Origin: Lolium rigidum
Taxonomy: Eukaryota > Streptophyta > Magnoliopsida > Poales > Poaceae
Direction: 5' to 3'
NCBI RefSeq assembly: GCF_022539505.1
Contig: NC_061508.1
Location: 347,585,484 to 347,649,483 of the forward strand
Length of the DNA: 64,000 bases
Under the pieces are notes generated by a model. It saw only the letters and a list, made by a program, of their open reading frames with translations, did no database searches and was not told the DNA's origin. Below, piece by piece: positions 46,258-58,251 of the stretch (positions are counted from its first letter, which is position 1; each line of letters begins with the position of its first letter). A program made the translations under genes and the position numbers.

Positions 46258-46327
46258 CTTGGAGGACGCGGCGCCGCCGGTCACGCAGACCCGGGTGCCG
46301 CCACCGCCTCTTCCGGTCTTCCGCCAT
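46258..46327 (-). pseudogene. First-exon fragment resembling a DFR/CCR-family NADPH reductase
   Basis: From the ATG at 46327 the first codons read MAEDRK. After a 1-base shift the other frame reads GGGGTRVCVTGGAASSK up to a consensus donor AAG|GTGAGT. TRVCVTGGA is the Rossmann-fold start of plant dihydroflavonol-4-reductase, anthocyanidin reductase and cinnamoyl-CoA reductase family proteins, where an exon commonly ends soon after. No later exon was found in this window. It is too short for firm assignment. Confidence 0.3.
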
Positions 46328-46399
46328 TGCCGGTACCTGACGGGCAAGAACCTGCTGTGAATAAGTGATGAGGGGCTGAGCCGCTTCCATTTTATACTA

Positions 46400-47599
46400 C
46401 TACTTGAGATAAGACTGCAAGGAGCAAAGAGGTTTGACTGTTCACTTTGTGGTTCTTCTGTTTAACTTTACATTACAATTCCATAAAACCATTATGAGAA
46501 GATCCTTCTAATTTTTCTGGGTGAAAAAATAGATACTTTTACATAATCATTATTATCATTTCAATTTAGCAATTTCCATGCTTGGTAGATCATAGCTGTG
46601 CAGTTTGAGGTGTGTGTTTTGAATAACTCTGCAACATATTCAGGAAATGTGGTCCTGTTTGTCTCTCTAGAAAAGGTAATAATCCAATTGACTCATTGCT
46701 TAACTAGTCCTAGGTGATAAGTATCTCAAAAATTTCCTTGGTTTACAAACAAAAATGTTAGCCTTTGCACAAAAAAATCCATTATGCCGACTACGCCTAG
46801 CAGGGTTTTCTTAATTGATCATCCAAAATGACGTCTTCTAAAAATTTACAACAGAAGATAAGCCTTGGATTGACAACAGAAGATAAGCCTTTTTTAAAAT
46901 AAACATGGAGCATATCTTTGGAGAAGCAAGGTATATTTGTAAAAATAATTTATCATTTTAGGGCCATTCTTTGGAGCATATCTACCGATTGGCTACATAG
47001 TTTTCTTAGGGTACATCTTAGCTTTTGTGCAAATATAGCATTTTCTATAGAATTTAAGAACGATCAAAGCTGGATACCATTTCGCAAGCAAACCATTTTT
47101 CGACAACTATGAGAAGGAAGTTCTTACATGGCATTACAGAATTAGGGAAAACCGCCTGAAAACTTGAACAACGAGCTCAACAGAGATACAGCCAAAGTAC
47201 AATAATTATACCCGAAAAGCACCATAATTCTAGTTCAGATGCCAAGACGCTGCCTCAATAATTATATTTCCATTTAAGGAGAATCATTATTTCTTAGAAC
47301 AACCATTACACACATTTCCCACAATTTTGTTTGCCTTACACTCATCTTTTTTATGGGAGATTTTAAGTACAGTCCAATGGAATGATTCACCATAACCAAC
47401 ATTCAAGCAGGTAACCAATAGTCAGTCTTCTGTTTGCTTACTTCGAAATTGGTACCACCGTATGATACATTTTTGTTAAATAAACAAACTGAGAACGCAG
47501 AATAATGCAACCCCACTTCATGTCAGCTTTTTTCTTGGAACCAGAAAGATGATAGCAAACCTAACAGTATCAGTTACTTGCACAACACTTGGAGATTTC
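46400..47599. other. AT-rich intergenic stretch, nothing recognised
   Basis: Short repeats such as 'cagaagataagcct' occur twice near 46853-46890. No coding, RNA or transposon termini could be supported. Confidence 0.4.
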
Positions 47600-48965
47600 A
47601 GTACTACTTGTTCAGTCAAGTAGTGCGGTTGAGTACAAACGACTGCTACTGCTGCAGCTATTTTCCCAAAAGGAACTTCACAGCTAAACTGCTGCCACGG
47701 TATATTTCGTGAAGCCAGGCCACGACTGAATGTCCAGGGAAACATAGAATAGTTAGAAAGTTTCTGGATTTTAATGTGATAGCTTGGTTCACATGGCAAA
47801 TATCACTAAGATGGCAGGGTTTTCCGTGTGGTCACGGACATGAGCCACATGAAGAAAAAAAATGGTTGTCCTTAAATTAGCCACATTGTCACCATGAAAG
47901 CTACAAATCTTTTATCTGGACCTAGACGAACCAAGAACCAGCGGACACCACATTTAACTGAACCCAAGAAATCAGCACGCACCACTTCCTGGACACAAAA
48001 CAAAGACCCTAGAGATACTCCAAACCATGGAAATTACTTGCCAATTTTTTAACATGGCCGTAACTGAAGTAACGGCCATGCAGACACAAAGGGGGAATAA
48101 TTGTGTACTGAATACAAACAGCTACACAAGGTAAATGTGCTTCACAAAAATCTATCAGTGCAAAAGAGCAGGATCCACAGGGTATAACATACTAACTGTG
48201 AAGATCAAGCTATCAACTTGGGCAAGAAAAGAACTGAAAACAAAATTTACACAACAAAACAGTGACAACCGTAAAAATATGCACTTCTTAGTTTCTAAAA
48301 GCAGAGAGTATCCCTCTCTGAAAAAATTATTTAGCCAAATAGAATGATGACTAAGATTGAATCTTCCCTGTTTTAGCAAAATATGTTGGATGGAATGTCA
48401 TTGTTTTAGGAAGCATGACATTTCGAGTAGTAACAATGCCACTTAGGGTGTTCACATATGGGGTTAGTTTTAACCCGTGAAAACTGGCAAATGAGAACTG
48501 ACCTTGCGCCGTAGTCTCCGCTCCATTCAGGCCTAATCGGTGAGTTTAGAATATAGTAAGGGAATGAAAAATCCGGTTTCAACGGCACCGAGTGACACTA
48601 AGGTTATTCATCAATGGTGTGCAAAACCGTCCACTCATGCTTCATACCAATGCAAACTGAACTTCAACTTGTGGTTGGGCAACAACATTAGAAAGTTATA
48701 ATAGGACTGATACTACATGTTTATATTTCTAAACATTTAAACATAATATTCAAGACATCATAATAAGCACCACAACATGATGACATGAAGTGATACCGCG
48801 ACCATCCAAAATACCATGTTCTAATAGAATTACTACCGAACAGGAAGAGCAAAGAACAAAAGGCATAACTCACATGGGATGAGTTGAATAAATAGATTTT
48901 CAGAGGGACAAAAGAAACCAAATGTCTTGAACCTTCCATACATGCTCTGAGAGAATAGAAGATAA
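47600..48965 (+). repeat. Diverged copy of the F-box gene 3' flank, gene absent
   Basis: Collinear with 42560-44080, from 'tcagtcaagtagtgcg' to 'accttccatacatgctctg'. The match ends at the point where the F-box stop codon region would begin. It is more diverged than the 42.6/55.9 kb pair, so it is an older duplicate that lost, or never carried, the coding part. Confidence 0.75.
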
Positions 48966-49430
48966 CAAGGAGGGTAGTAGAGCCTGATGCTTTCATCACT
49001 TTGAAGGAAACAAGGAAACATGGAGAAGGGTAATAGCCTTGGAAGCATGTCGTAATGCAGGATGCATGTTGTGCTGTAAGTAAATGGCCTAGGATAGGAT
49101 GTGATTGCGGAGACTTTCATCATACGCATGAGCTTTGCCTTGCCGGTTGTTTGCTGTTTGGTGTTGCAGTAACTCAGGTTGATTGTGTGTCGCATGGGTT
49201 ATGACTACTGTTTTAGTTGTAGTATATTGTTTATTGTGCAGGTTTGGATGATGTCCCCAAAACAGGCAAGGTCGTGCCAAAAAAATTGGCACTCCCCTGC
49301 ATTCTTTCTTTAGTTTTTTTTCTTCTAAATTCAAAGTCAGAATTGATATGGCTAAGCAAGTCAGATAACACTAGTAGCTAGTTGCACTGTGTTTTTCCAA
49401 TCCTGATCTGATGGCATTCATTTGTTGTTG

Positions 49431-52400
49431 CTTACTACTGATAGATGAGATGAGTGTACTCCACTACTTGTTGTTTGCATGGAAGATAGTTCACACTAGT
49501 ACAGGTATAATACATGTATATTTCCTTATTTTTAAGGTGCACATGTACAAAAATGAAGGTCAAACTGCGTGCATATTATTTGGAAATTAAGATCAAGTTG
49601 CGTGCTCAAATTGTGGCAACTTTGCATTTCACGGATGGGACTAAAGTGGCCTTTAGGGTCGAAAAAAGAAAAGCAATGTTGTCGGTACAGGTGCTCTTGT
49701 TCCCCTCTCTTCTTGTTCAGATGATAATAACTCTGTCTCGTTTTCTAATCCACGTTCGTGTCTTCTTATTTTTTGGCCAGAGAAACTTGGAGAAGTAGTT
49801 GGCCAAGAGTGAATCCAAACCCAGCAATCATATACTTTTTTGGTGTTTTGGCATTGGTGGCAATAATTGTGTCGGTGAGACCAAAGCCTCAAGTGGTCTC
49901 TACTATGACATGGTACCCATAGTTACTATAATCTTAAAAAAACATCTTCAGCTCTAGGTTAGTATAATCTTAAAAAACATCTTCAGCTCCAAGATAGTGC
50001 ATAGTTTTATTATTTCTTGAAATTGGGTAAGTGGCAAATGGTACCAATGCACTTTGCTAAAAATAGTCTAGGAGGTTTAACCAAGTTTATTATGGTCCTT
50101 ATAGCTGCACACTTCCATTGTGTGATAGTAATATGTTCTTGTAAACTTCCACTTCGTCCAGCATATAAGATATACTCCTATATCTAGTGTTCTTTCAGGA
50201 AAGAATTTATCTGCATGGTCATATAATATTTTCTACTTATTACTCATTCCCATGCTATCTATACGTATTTGGTACTTTCATGTAGTTCAAAGGCTACCTT
50301 ATTTCGAGGCATATTTTCTTTTTATCGTAAAACAATTTCTGAGTATTATTATCCAGAGGCAAACTGGTCACTTGCAGGTTGTTAAGTGCTCATCACCAAT
50401 CTATAAGGGTAAGCATAAAAACATTCAGATGTATTGTGTTTCTTTTTCTTTTTATGTGTGCTTGTAATTACTATTTATTTTTCATGTCATTTATAGGAGC
50501 GGTCAGTTTGTACGATCCTGTATCTGGTATCGCTTCAACATGTTACCAAATGTTCATTTAGTTTTTGCATTGGCTGGACATAGTGAGGTTGTGAGCAGAT
50601 GGTTTTGTATTTTAGGAGAAAACTGTACCTAGAGCTGGCCAGGAAGTTAGATAGGGCCACCGTACCCAGTCGTCAGCAACAAGCAGTGACTTTCTTCTTC
50701 ACCTCAGTATGTTTAGGTGAGGTATCCATTACAATAGACTTGATTTAGTAGTGGATAACTTGCTTACAAATCCTATTGTGTATGGGGTCTTGTGTTGTTT
50801 TCATGAGCATATGGTACACTTGAATATCCCTTTTGTCATGTGTAGCTATAGTGTCAAGTGTGAATTTCTGTACATAAGGTCTATTTCCAATGACATGTAT
50901 ATTGCCACCAAGGAAATCAAACTATCTTGTCAATTGTGTATAGTGCAAGTTGTACTAACTTACTGTTGATAGCATAAATCAATTATATATTTGAAATCCA
51001 CAGCTATTCTTTAAACCCTATAGGTGAAACAGCCGGAAAAAGAGGAGGTACAAATACAGGAACAAACTTGGCTGGGGTAGCTGAAAAATTGAGAGAGAAA
51101 ATTAACCTCCGACACTATGGAGGCCCCAAGCAAGGGTTTAGAGATAACCTCATCCTCATACAGATAAAAACAGCTCACTAAAAGGCTGCAATATAGCCAG
51201 TAACCCTCATGCAGAACTCTTGCCATAATATGCGGGCGTTTCGTTCCTTCTAGATACACCAATGCACTAGGATGACCACCTTATCGAAATCCGTCAGCAT
51301 AGCTTTTGGAGCCTTCTTCCTTGCTTGCAGCCACCAGTCCTTTGAACTCAAGAAGTTATCATTTGGGATGGAAAGATTGGCTTTGGCACAATCCCGCACT
51401 TTACTCCACACCTGATGGGACGACAATGGACAAGCAAATGGGTACAACTCTCGTTAGCATTATTGCACGTCGTGCAGGTCGCATTATGAGGCCATCCACC
51501 CTTCTCCAAATTATCAGTGGTGACACATCTTTTGTGCACCACAAGCCACATGATCCATTGGTAATTTAAAATTTTGATGATTTTGTTACTTACATATGCT
51601 CTAGTCCTGACCATCAGGTGAGTAGGTATCGTCTAACGAGAACATAATTATTATTTTGATTACTTCCAGTTGAATAGAAAAAATGAATATTCCAATCCAA
51701 GTTCTGGTGTTGTCAATGTGGAGACAACAAAAATAAGCTTGGAACTACTATTGTTAGAGTCTGGAATCAGCATATTCAAGACATGCCTTGAAATTAAATA
51801 TATGTAGCTCATGATATGTATGACATAAGTACATTCTAGTCTGCACAAATGTTGTTTTTGGCATGCTGATCCGTGACACTATCAAGCCATTCTTGTATTG
51901 CTATTTTGCAATTCCAGCATCATGTTAGGCCAATTTCAAATATATTTATTGTTGCTAAATCTTCCCAAGCTCACCATCATGTATTGTGTTTGTTAAAAAA
52001 ATGATGACTACTTGAGAGATAGGTGTAACAGGTGGAATCTATAGGCTATAGCTCCTGTGCGCTGCCTGATGCATCACTTCGGGACAAGCTCGGTTGAGGT
52101 AGTGCCTCATTGAACTCTGCGGTATATATGGTTATGATGCATGTTTTGTTTTATGTAAGTTGCATGCTGTTGTGCATCATCTTTGCCTGGTGTTATGAAG
52201 ATTTCGGTTTATCACAAGGTTGTGCCATATGCACCGTTGTCTTAGTCGAAGTATGATATTTGATGTGCCAGGTTTATATTTATGATAATTCACTTAAATA
52301 TCTTTGTACTTCGGAAATCATCGATCATAGTTTCACTGTTGTAGGTGTTAAACCAACAATCATGTAGGATCTCACTGTTATAACTTCCAAATCCAATCAA

Positions 52401-53127
52401 TCTTCAGGCAGTAATGAAACTCGCAACTATTTCCTCTAAAAAAGCTTCCAAACCCGCAAACTCCATTCATCAAACCAACAGTCAACAATCCATATGCGTT
52501 TGTTTTATAGATTTTGAACCCATTCTCAATGTTGGTTCTCTTTTTACAGGATGACAAGGCGCTCCACCGGACTCCCTTGTTTACAGGACTATGTGGCCGC
52601 TTTGGAGTATAGAGTGACCTAGGAAGTTGTTCTGGCTCCGGGGTTGCCATTCTTGCCAAGGTGGCATGTGTGTGATTTAAGTTGCTTGTAATGCTGAGTG
52701 GTGGTTGACGTTTGTTTCATCCATTTTTTTTTTGTAGTGGGAGTGTGTTTGGTTAAACCAATGATTCTGTTTGAATTGTCACATGAGCTGTGTGTTGTGT
52801 GCATTATACTGTAACACCTATTAGATATGTGACTGAATGTCAAAAAAATGGGAGAACCTTGACCAAGCATGTTTTATTCTTGAATTGTCACATGAGCTTA
52901 TGGTTCTAATGTATATTATAGTTTAAGAATCTTGATCTTCATCATGTGCCTTGCTTAATTTCTTGGGCATGATCGATGAGTAAAGTTGATGTTGGCCTAG
53001 TCGATTCTTGGATCAAGCACGTTTTATTCTTGAACAAGTTTTTCGTTTCTGAATTATTTGTTGATTTTGTGTTTACCGGAAGGTGAGAATGACATTTGGG
53101 CATATATCAAGGTTAACATGTAGGAGT
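49431..53127 (+). repeat. Segmental duplication block A, copy 2
   Basis: Collinear with 29906-33008 from 'gatgagatgagtgtactcca' to 'atcaaggttaacatgtagg'. It is longer because it retains more of a LINE (51030-51614) and other indels. No intact gene. Confidence 0.8.
51030..51614 (-). mobile_element. LINE (non-LTR retrotransposon) 3' fragment with zf-RVT domain
   Basis: The minus-strand frame 51348-51614 reads QWIMWLVVHKRCVTTDNLEK followed by C-x2-C and HLLVHC. This is the zinc-binding domain found at the C-terminus of plant L1-type reverse transcriptases. A second frame (51250-51447: VWSKVRDCAKANL...KDWW) continues the same protein after a frameshift. The reverse transcriptase and endonuclease are absent. 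It is a 5'-truncated, dead copy. Confidence 0.75.
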
Positions 53128-53940
53128 TGATAGTTCAGCTACTAGTTTTGCTAGTTTCGTACTTCTAGTTCCTCTGTGAACTAAATGGGAAGACAATACT
53201 AGTATCGCTGAAGAGTCGATGAAAGGTTGTGCTCGTCTGCCTCCTCCGGCGCGTCGGACAAAGAAGTGCTCTCCATGTTGGACTTGTTGGAGACCGGAGC
53301 CGACGAAGACAGTAAAAAGGAGGATGTCAATGACTCTGGTAATACCGGCGTTCGTTTTTGCTGGCGCCACGACTCAACGGATGCTGGAGTCAAGTCCATC
53401 CTTCACAACGCCTGAGCCATGTCACCAAGTATGGCAACCTCTCCTGGCGTTAGGAGATAGACAGAAGGGGAAAAGGGAACTCAAAACGTGTAGCCGGCAT
53501 GAAGAAATTGCTTACTTCGACCCGACGAGAGATTAGAGCTTGAAGTCAATCGGATGCCGTGGAGTCTGTGGGATTGGCGAAGGAGGTCGCCTCGCTGCCG
53601 GCCTGCTACTTGTTGTCTTGCCTCCGTCGTCGAGGCGGTCCAGAGTGACATGCCCTCTCCACAAACTCGAAATCAGTCGGACTGATGGACAAGGGACTTG
53701 TGGAGTCTCTGGTCTCGGTGAAGGAGGTCGCCGCCGGCCTGCTACTTGTTGCCTTTCCTCCATCGTCAAGGCGGTCCAGACTGATGGACAAGGGACGTGC
53801 GGAGTCTATGGAATCGGCGAAGGAGGTCGCCGCCTTCCTGCTACTAGTTGCCTTGCCTCCGTCGTCGAGGCTGTCCAGAGTGGCATGCCCTCTCCTCTCC
53901 TCTCCTCTCCTCGCCAAAGACCAAAGTCCAAAGTCATATT
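53128..53940 (+). repeat. Diverged tandem-unit head, copy 4
   Basis: It resembles 33190-34060 and contains another internal-repeat gene copy. It is followed immediately by a second head (from about 53941, 'gtcgaaaccaggcacac'), so two heads lie in tandem here without the zinc-finger/Copia segment. Confidence 0.8.
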
Positions 53941-53959
53941 GTCGAAACCAGGCACACAC
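53199..53959 (-). pseudogene. Internal-repeat protein gene, copy 4 (frameshifted)
   Basis: The minus-strand frame from 53959 has two repeat copies (SSRKAATSFADSIDSARPLS and a related one) then shifts frame near 53650. The donor-like GAA|GTAAGC is kept near 53510. The downstream exon-like frame (MDLTPASVESWRQQKR...), 53199-53399, is open for 66 codons, longer than in units 1-3 where a stop follows RTPELP. It lacks the TATA-like segment, which is replaced by the next head. Confidence 0.4.
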
Positions 53960-54129
53960 AGAATGTGATCAGAACCGATTAGACCAGTCAATCCGGTTCA
54001 CTTGCACATGCACGCGTTTCAGAAACCAGTTTTGCTAGTTTCGTACTTCTAGTTCATGCGTGAACTACATACGAATACGAAGACAATTAATACTAGTGTC
54101 ACTGAAGGCTGGAAAGTTGATGAAAAACC

Positions 54130-54580
54130 ATGCTCGTCAGGCGTCAGCTTCCTCCAGCGTGCCAAACAGAGAAGTGCTCTCCGTGTTTTCGACTTGTTGG
54201 AGGCTGGAGTCGATGAAGACAGTAAAAGGGAGGATTTCCGGTGTTCTTTTTCTCTGGCACCGCGACTCAGCGAACGGTGGAGTCGAGTCCATCCTTCACA
54301 ACGCCTGCGACATGTCACCAAGTTTGGCGAGCTCTCGTGGTGTTAGGAGACAGAAGGGGAAGAAAAAAAGGGAACTCAAAATATGCTTCCGCTCGACGGG
54401 AAGAGAGATTAGAGGCTCGAAGTCAATCAGACTGATGGACATGGCGGAATCGACGAAGGAGGTCGCCGCCGGCCTGCTACTTGTTGCCTTGCCTCCGTCG
54501 TCGAGTCGAGGCGGTCCAGAGTGACATGCCCTCTCCTCTCCTCTCCTCGCCAAAGTCCAAAGTCCAAAGTCATAAGTCAC
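54130..54580 (-). pseudogene. Internal-repeat protein gene, copy 5 (donor lost)
   Basis: It has one repeat (SSRPAATSFVDSAMSISLIDFE) only. The GTAAGT donor segment present in the other copies is deleted, so exon 1 runs on to a stop at 54296. The downstream segment has the homologous RKRTPE... reading in another frame. The TATA-like box at 54618-54626 is intact. Confidence 0.4.
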
Positions 54581-55270
54581 GGCACGCGCTGCCGCCCGCG
54601 GCGGCGTCCATGGCCTTCTTTTATAGATGGAGCAAGGTTGAGGATCTGTGAGAGGGAGAGCGGGGAACAGCAGGTTGATCTGGGTTCTGCTCGATAATCT
54701 TCAGCCAGGTGGAGGGCCGTGATGTTTGAGGCCACGGATCGGTGACGTGGAGCGAAGTTGTTGGCGAATCTGTATGTAGAACTCCTGAGACGCGCTGGAG
54801 ACGAGGGGTGGATCGTGCGCGGGATGCGGCACGGCGGTTAATAAATGGCATGCACGCGCAGTTTCCGTGGGTTTTGTTGTTATGGACTCTAAGCATCCGC
54901 GCGCGCGTTAATTATGGATCGGAGCGCTTTGCTTTAACAATTATTATTCGGTCCAAATGGAATCGCAAACTTTGTTTCCAATAGATTCGCGTGTATGACC
55001 AAGTTAATTATTAATCCACTGACCTGACCGGCGTGTGACGTCACGTGAGCACATTCGCTCAGCCTGAGCACGCGCGCGCTCCGCGCTAGATCGACTCGCC
55101 TCAGAGGGGTGCCGCGTCTTTCGGCGTGTTCGTGCAGGAAGGCGACGGCGAGGAGCGAGCAGGAGGCAGCGGAGGCGATGCGAGTGGGGACTCTGATGCG
55201 TGGAGAGAGCCTTGCTGCGACTAGGTGAGTGCCGCTTCCGGCGTGCGTGGCGACTCCGTTGACGATTCCC

Positions 55271-55690
55271 GGGAGAGACTTGTATATGATCTCTCCATTA
55301 GGTAGGATCATAGGATCAACCTAAAAAAACATACTTTAAACATGCGAAAAAATCTGAAAATAATAAATAACATGCATATAGGTTGTATCTACAACTCCAA
55401 GAAATTTCAGCTTAAAATCTGATCTACACTTGGAGAAACAAAAAAGACAAATTCTATTGTGAATAGTGTCAGATCTGATTGACTAGTATTTCACACTATT
55501 CACACTCAGATTTATCTTTTTTGTCTCTCTAAATGTATGTCGAATTTGAAGTTGCAAATTTTTGGCGTTGCATATATAACATAGATGTGTGTTGTGATTT
55601 ATTTTCAGAATTTTTGAACATGTTTTGTCTTTGCAAAAAAATTATTCTCATAGATCCTATCTAAAACCTGATCCTACCTAAGTCTTCCCC
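55271..55690. mobile_element. Mutator-type MITE with 10-bp target duplication
   Basis: This 420-bp AT-rich element with imperfect terminal inverted repeats (GGGAGAGACTT and the complement of GGGGAAGACTT) interrupts the unit's 'gttgacgattcccctgg' site. GACGATTCCC is duplicated at 55261-55270 and 55691-55700. Unit copies at 34802, 38589 and 42372 are uninterrupted. An 8-11 bp duplication fits the Mutator superfamily. It also has an internal imperfect palindrome (about 55440-55530). Confidence 0.85.
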
Positions 55691-55897
55691 GACGATTCCC
55701 CTGGGCGAGTCTTTTTTTTCTCCTGATGAAATACAACTCGAGTTGGGCTGGATCTTCAGTTTTCTGCTCCAACTCCAAGCAAGGCCTCACACACCACAAA
55801 TATTTTCATTACTTCCGACCATACTAAGTCGACCTATTCAGTCAAGCAGTGCGCTTGAGTAAAATAGGCTGCAGAGTGCAGGCCATACAGTTTGCCT

Positions 55898-57413
55898 AAC
55901 AGAAGCAATAGAGAAATGAACCAGCCTATTCATAGTATTTCCCAAAAATAAGTTCGAAGCTAAACTGCTGCCACAGTATATTTCGTGAAGTCAGACCACG
56001 ATTAAATGCCTAGAGAAACATAAGAATAGTTGGGAAGTTTCAGGATTTGAATGTGATGGCTTGATCCACATGGAAAAGATCCGCTATAGATTTAAACAGA
56101 CATCAAAAAATCTTCCCCAGCCAAACTAGGTAAAACTATTAACATTTTACCCAGGCAAATAATATCACTTAAATGTCAGGGTTTTCCATGTGGTCCTGGA
56201 CATGAGCCACGTGATAAAAAAAAAGTTGTTCTTAAGTCGGCCACATTGCCACCATGAAAGCTACAAATCTTTATCTAGACAGAGATGAACCGTGAACCAG
56301 CACACATCACATTTAACTGAACCAAAGAAACCACACTCCACAAACATTTCTACCCGGAAAGCACCAATTCCTGGAAACAAAGAACAAAGTGAAACAATGA
56401 CCCTGGTGATACTCCAAACCATGGAAATCACTTGCTATTTTTTTAAAAAATGGTTGTTACTCATGTAACAATCAGACACAAAGGGGTACGTGCTAATTGA
56501 GTACCAAATACAAACAGCTACACAAGGTAAATATGCTTCACAAAAATCTATGAATGTAAAAGTGCAGGATCCAACAGGGTACAACGTACAACTAACTGTG
56601 AAGATCCAACTATCAGCCCGTGCAAGACAGGAGCTGAAAATACCATTTACATACCAAAATTGTGATAACCGTAAAAAATATGCACGTCTTAGTTTCTAAT
56701 AGCAGAGAGTATCACTCTCTGAAAGAAGTATTTAGCCAAATAGAATGTTGACTAAGACTGAATCTTCCATCTTTTCTTCCTGCCTTGTGTTCCTACTCTA
56801 TTTTTTTAGCAAACATGTTGGATGCCACGCCATCATTTTAGGAAGCATGACGTTTTGTATATTAACAACCCCACTTAAGGGTCTTCGAAAATGGGTTGGG
56901 TTTACCCCGTGAAAACCGGCAAATTAGAACTTAACTAGCACCGTAGCCTCCCGTCACCTGAGGCCTAATCTGTTACTTTAAAATATAGTACGAGAAACAA
57001 TACTGTTTTCACCAGCACAAGTGACATTACAGGTATTCATCAACGGTTTGGGGAAACCGTCATTGAACACCATTACTGCCACTCGTGATTCATAACAACA
57101 CAAACTGAAGGTAAACTTGCGGTTGGGAACGAATATTAGAAAGTTATAATGGGACTGACATTACATGTTTATATCTCTAAAATATTAAAACATAGTGTTC
57201 AACATATCATAATAAGCACCACAGCATGATAGCATAAAGTGCTACCACGACCATCCAAAATACCTTGTTCTAGTAGCATTACTAGCAAATAGGATGAGCT
57301 AAGAACAAAAGGCATGTCTCACATAGAGATGAATTGAATAAATAGATATTCCAAGGACAAGAAACCAAGAGTCTTGCACCTTCCATACATGTTCTGCGGA
57401 GAATGGAAACTCC
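55898..57413 (+). repeat. 3' flank of the F-box pseudogene (copy 2)
   Basis: A close match to 42587-44092 with small indels. No independent gene. Confidence 0.85.
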
Positions 57414-58251
57414 TTATCTTTCTTCTTGCATCTCGCTCGACGGAATGGGAATAATGCTTTCTTTGAGGCGATGTTGAGTAAGCTCCATATAATATTGTCT
57501 CTTTCCAATGTTGGCGCTTCCTAATAACTTGCCATCAATACTGCAGCGCAACACGTGTTCATAGCTAAAGCCGATCAGCAGCTCATGTTCGTTGAGGGTA
57601 GTGAAACCAGTGATAATTATCATCATCGGATCAAATTCGATTACCATTCTCTTTCTTTTTTCCTTTTTGAGAGAAGTTAAATCAAGAGACCGTGATACCT
57701 CTATTGATGAGATGGCAATCCGGTACTTGAACTCCCAGATTTCAGCCGTATAGTCCTCCATCACCCAAACATCCATATAGGTGCGGCAACTGTCCCGGCT
57801 GCACAAACCAAGATTCACATGCACCTCGAACAACTTCTGCGAAGAGTTCAAGTTGGTGGCGCCACGCATACACCGGAACAATTCGGTAGCCGTGTCGAAA
57901 ACGACAATCTCAGTACGACAATTGGACATCCAGTGCAGGTTGCCGCGGTGGTGGACCGATGAATTATATATAGAGTAAGGACCTCGTGGCAGCTTCTCGA
58001 GTAAGGCTTGTTCTCGTGAAGGCGACGACGGCTCTGTTGACATTCTAACTCCGATATTCCTGGACTGATTGTGTCCTACTGTGATAACATGCAATTTCTT
58101 TTCGTTCTGCTTTTTCCAGTCGAGCACCGAGGACCAGAGCACCTGTACTCCCCGGTTGCATCATGCCGGTAGAGGCCTAGTACGGTGTTGGTCGGCTGGA
58201 ATTCAGGCTGCGGCAGGGGAGCAAGCTGGCGGATGGTCGGGTTGCAGATGT
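57414..58251 (-). pseudogene. F-box protein paralogue, frameshifted and disrupted by a CACTA
   Basis: It aligns with the C-terminal two thirds of the F-box protein at 44093-45277, including the shared YTAEIWEFKYRI stretch and the same C-terminal EMQEER. A 1-base deletion near 58142 (ACCCTG in the intact gene, ACCTG here) breaks the frame just after VLWSSVLDW. The sequence then stops at 58251, where a CACTA begins within the YICNPTI region, so the F-box itself is missing from this side. It is nonfunctional as an SKP1 adaptor. The N-terminal half may lie beyond the transposon outside the window. Confidence 0.9.

Larger units (their letters stand above)
53941..55897 (+). repeat. Diverged tandem-unit copy 5, leading into the F-box flank
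   Basis: It resembles 33070-35016 with the same end ('tttgcctaaca' then 'gaagcaatag'), i.e. the ancestral order also seen at the end of unit 3. It contains a MULE-type MITE at 55271-55690. Confidence 0.8.
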
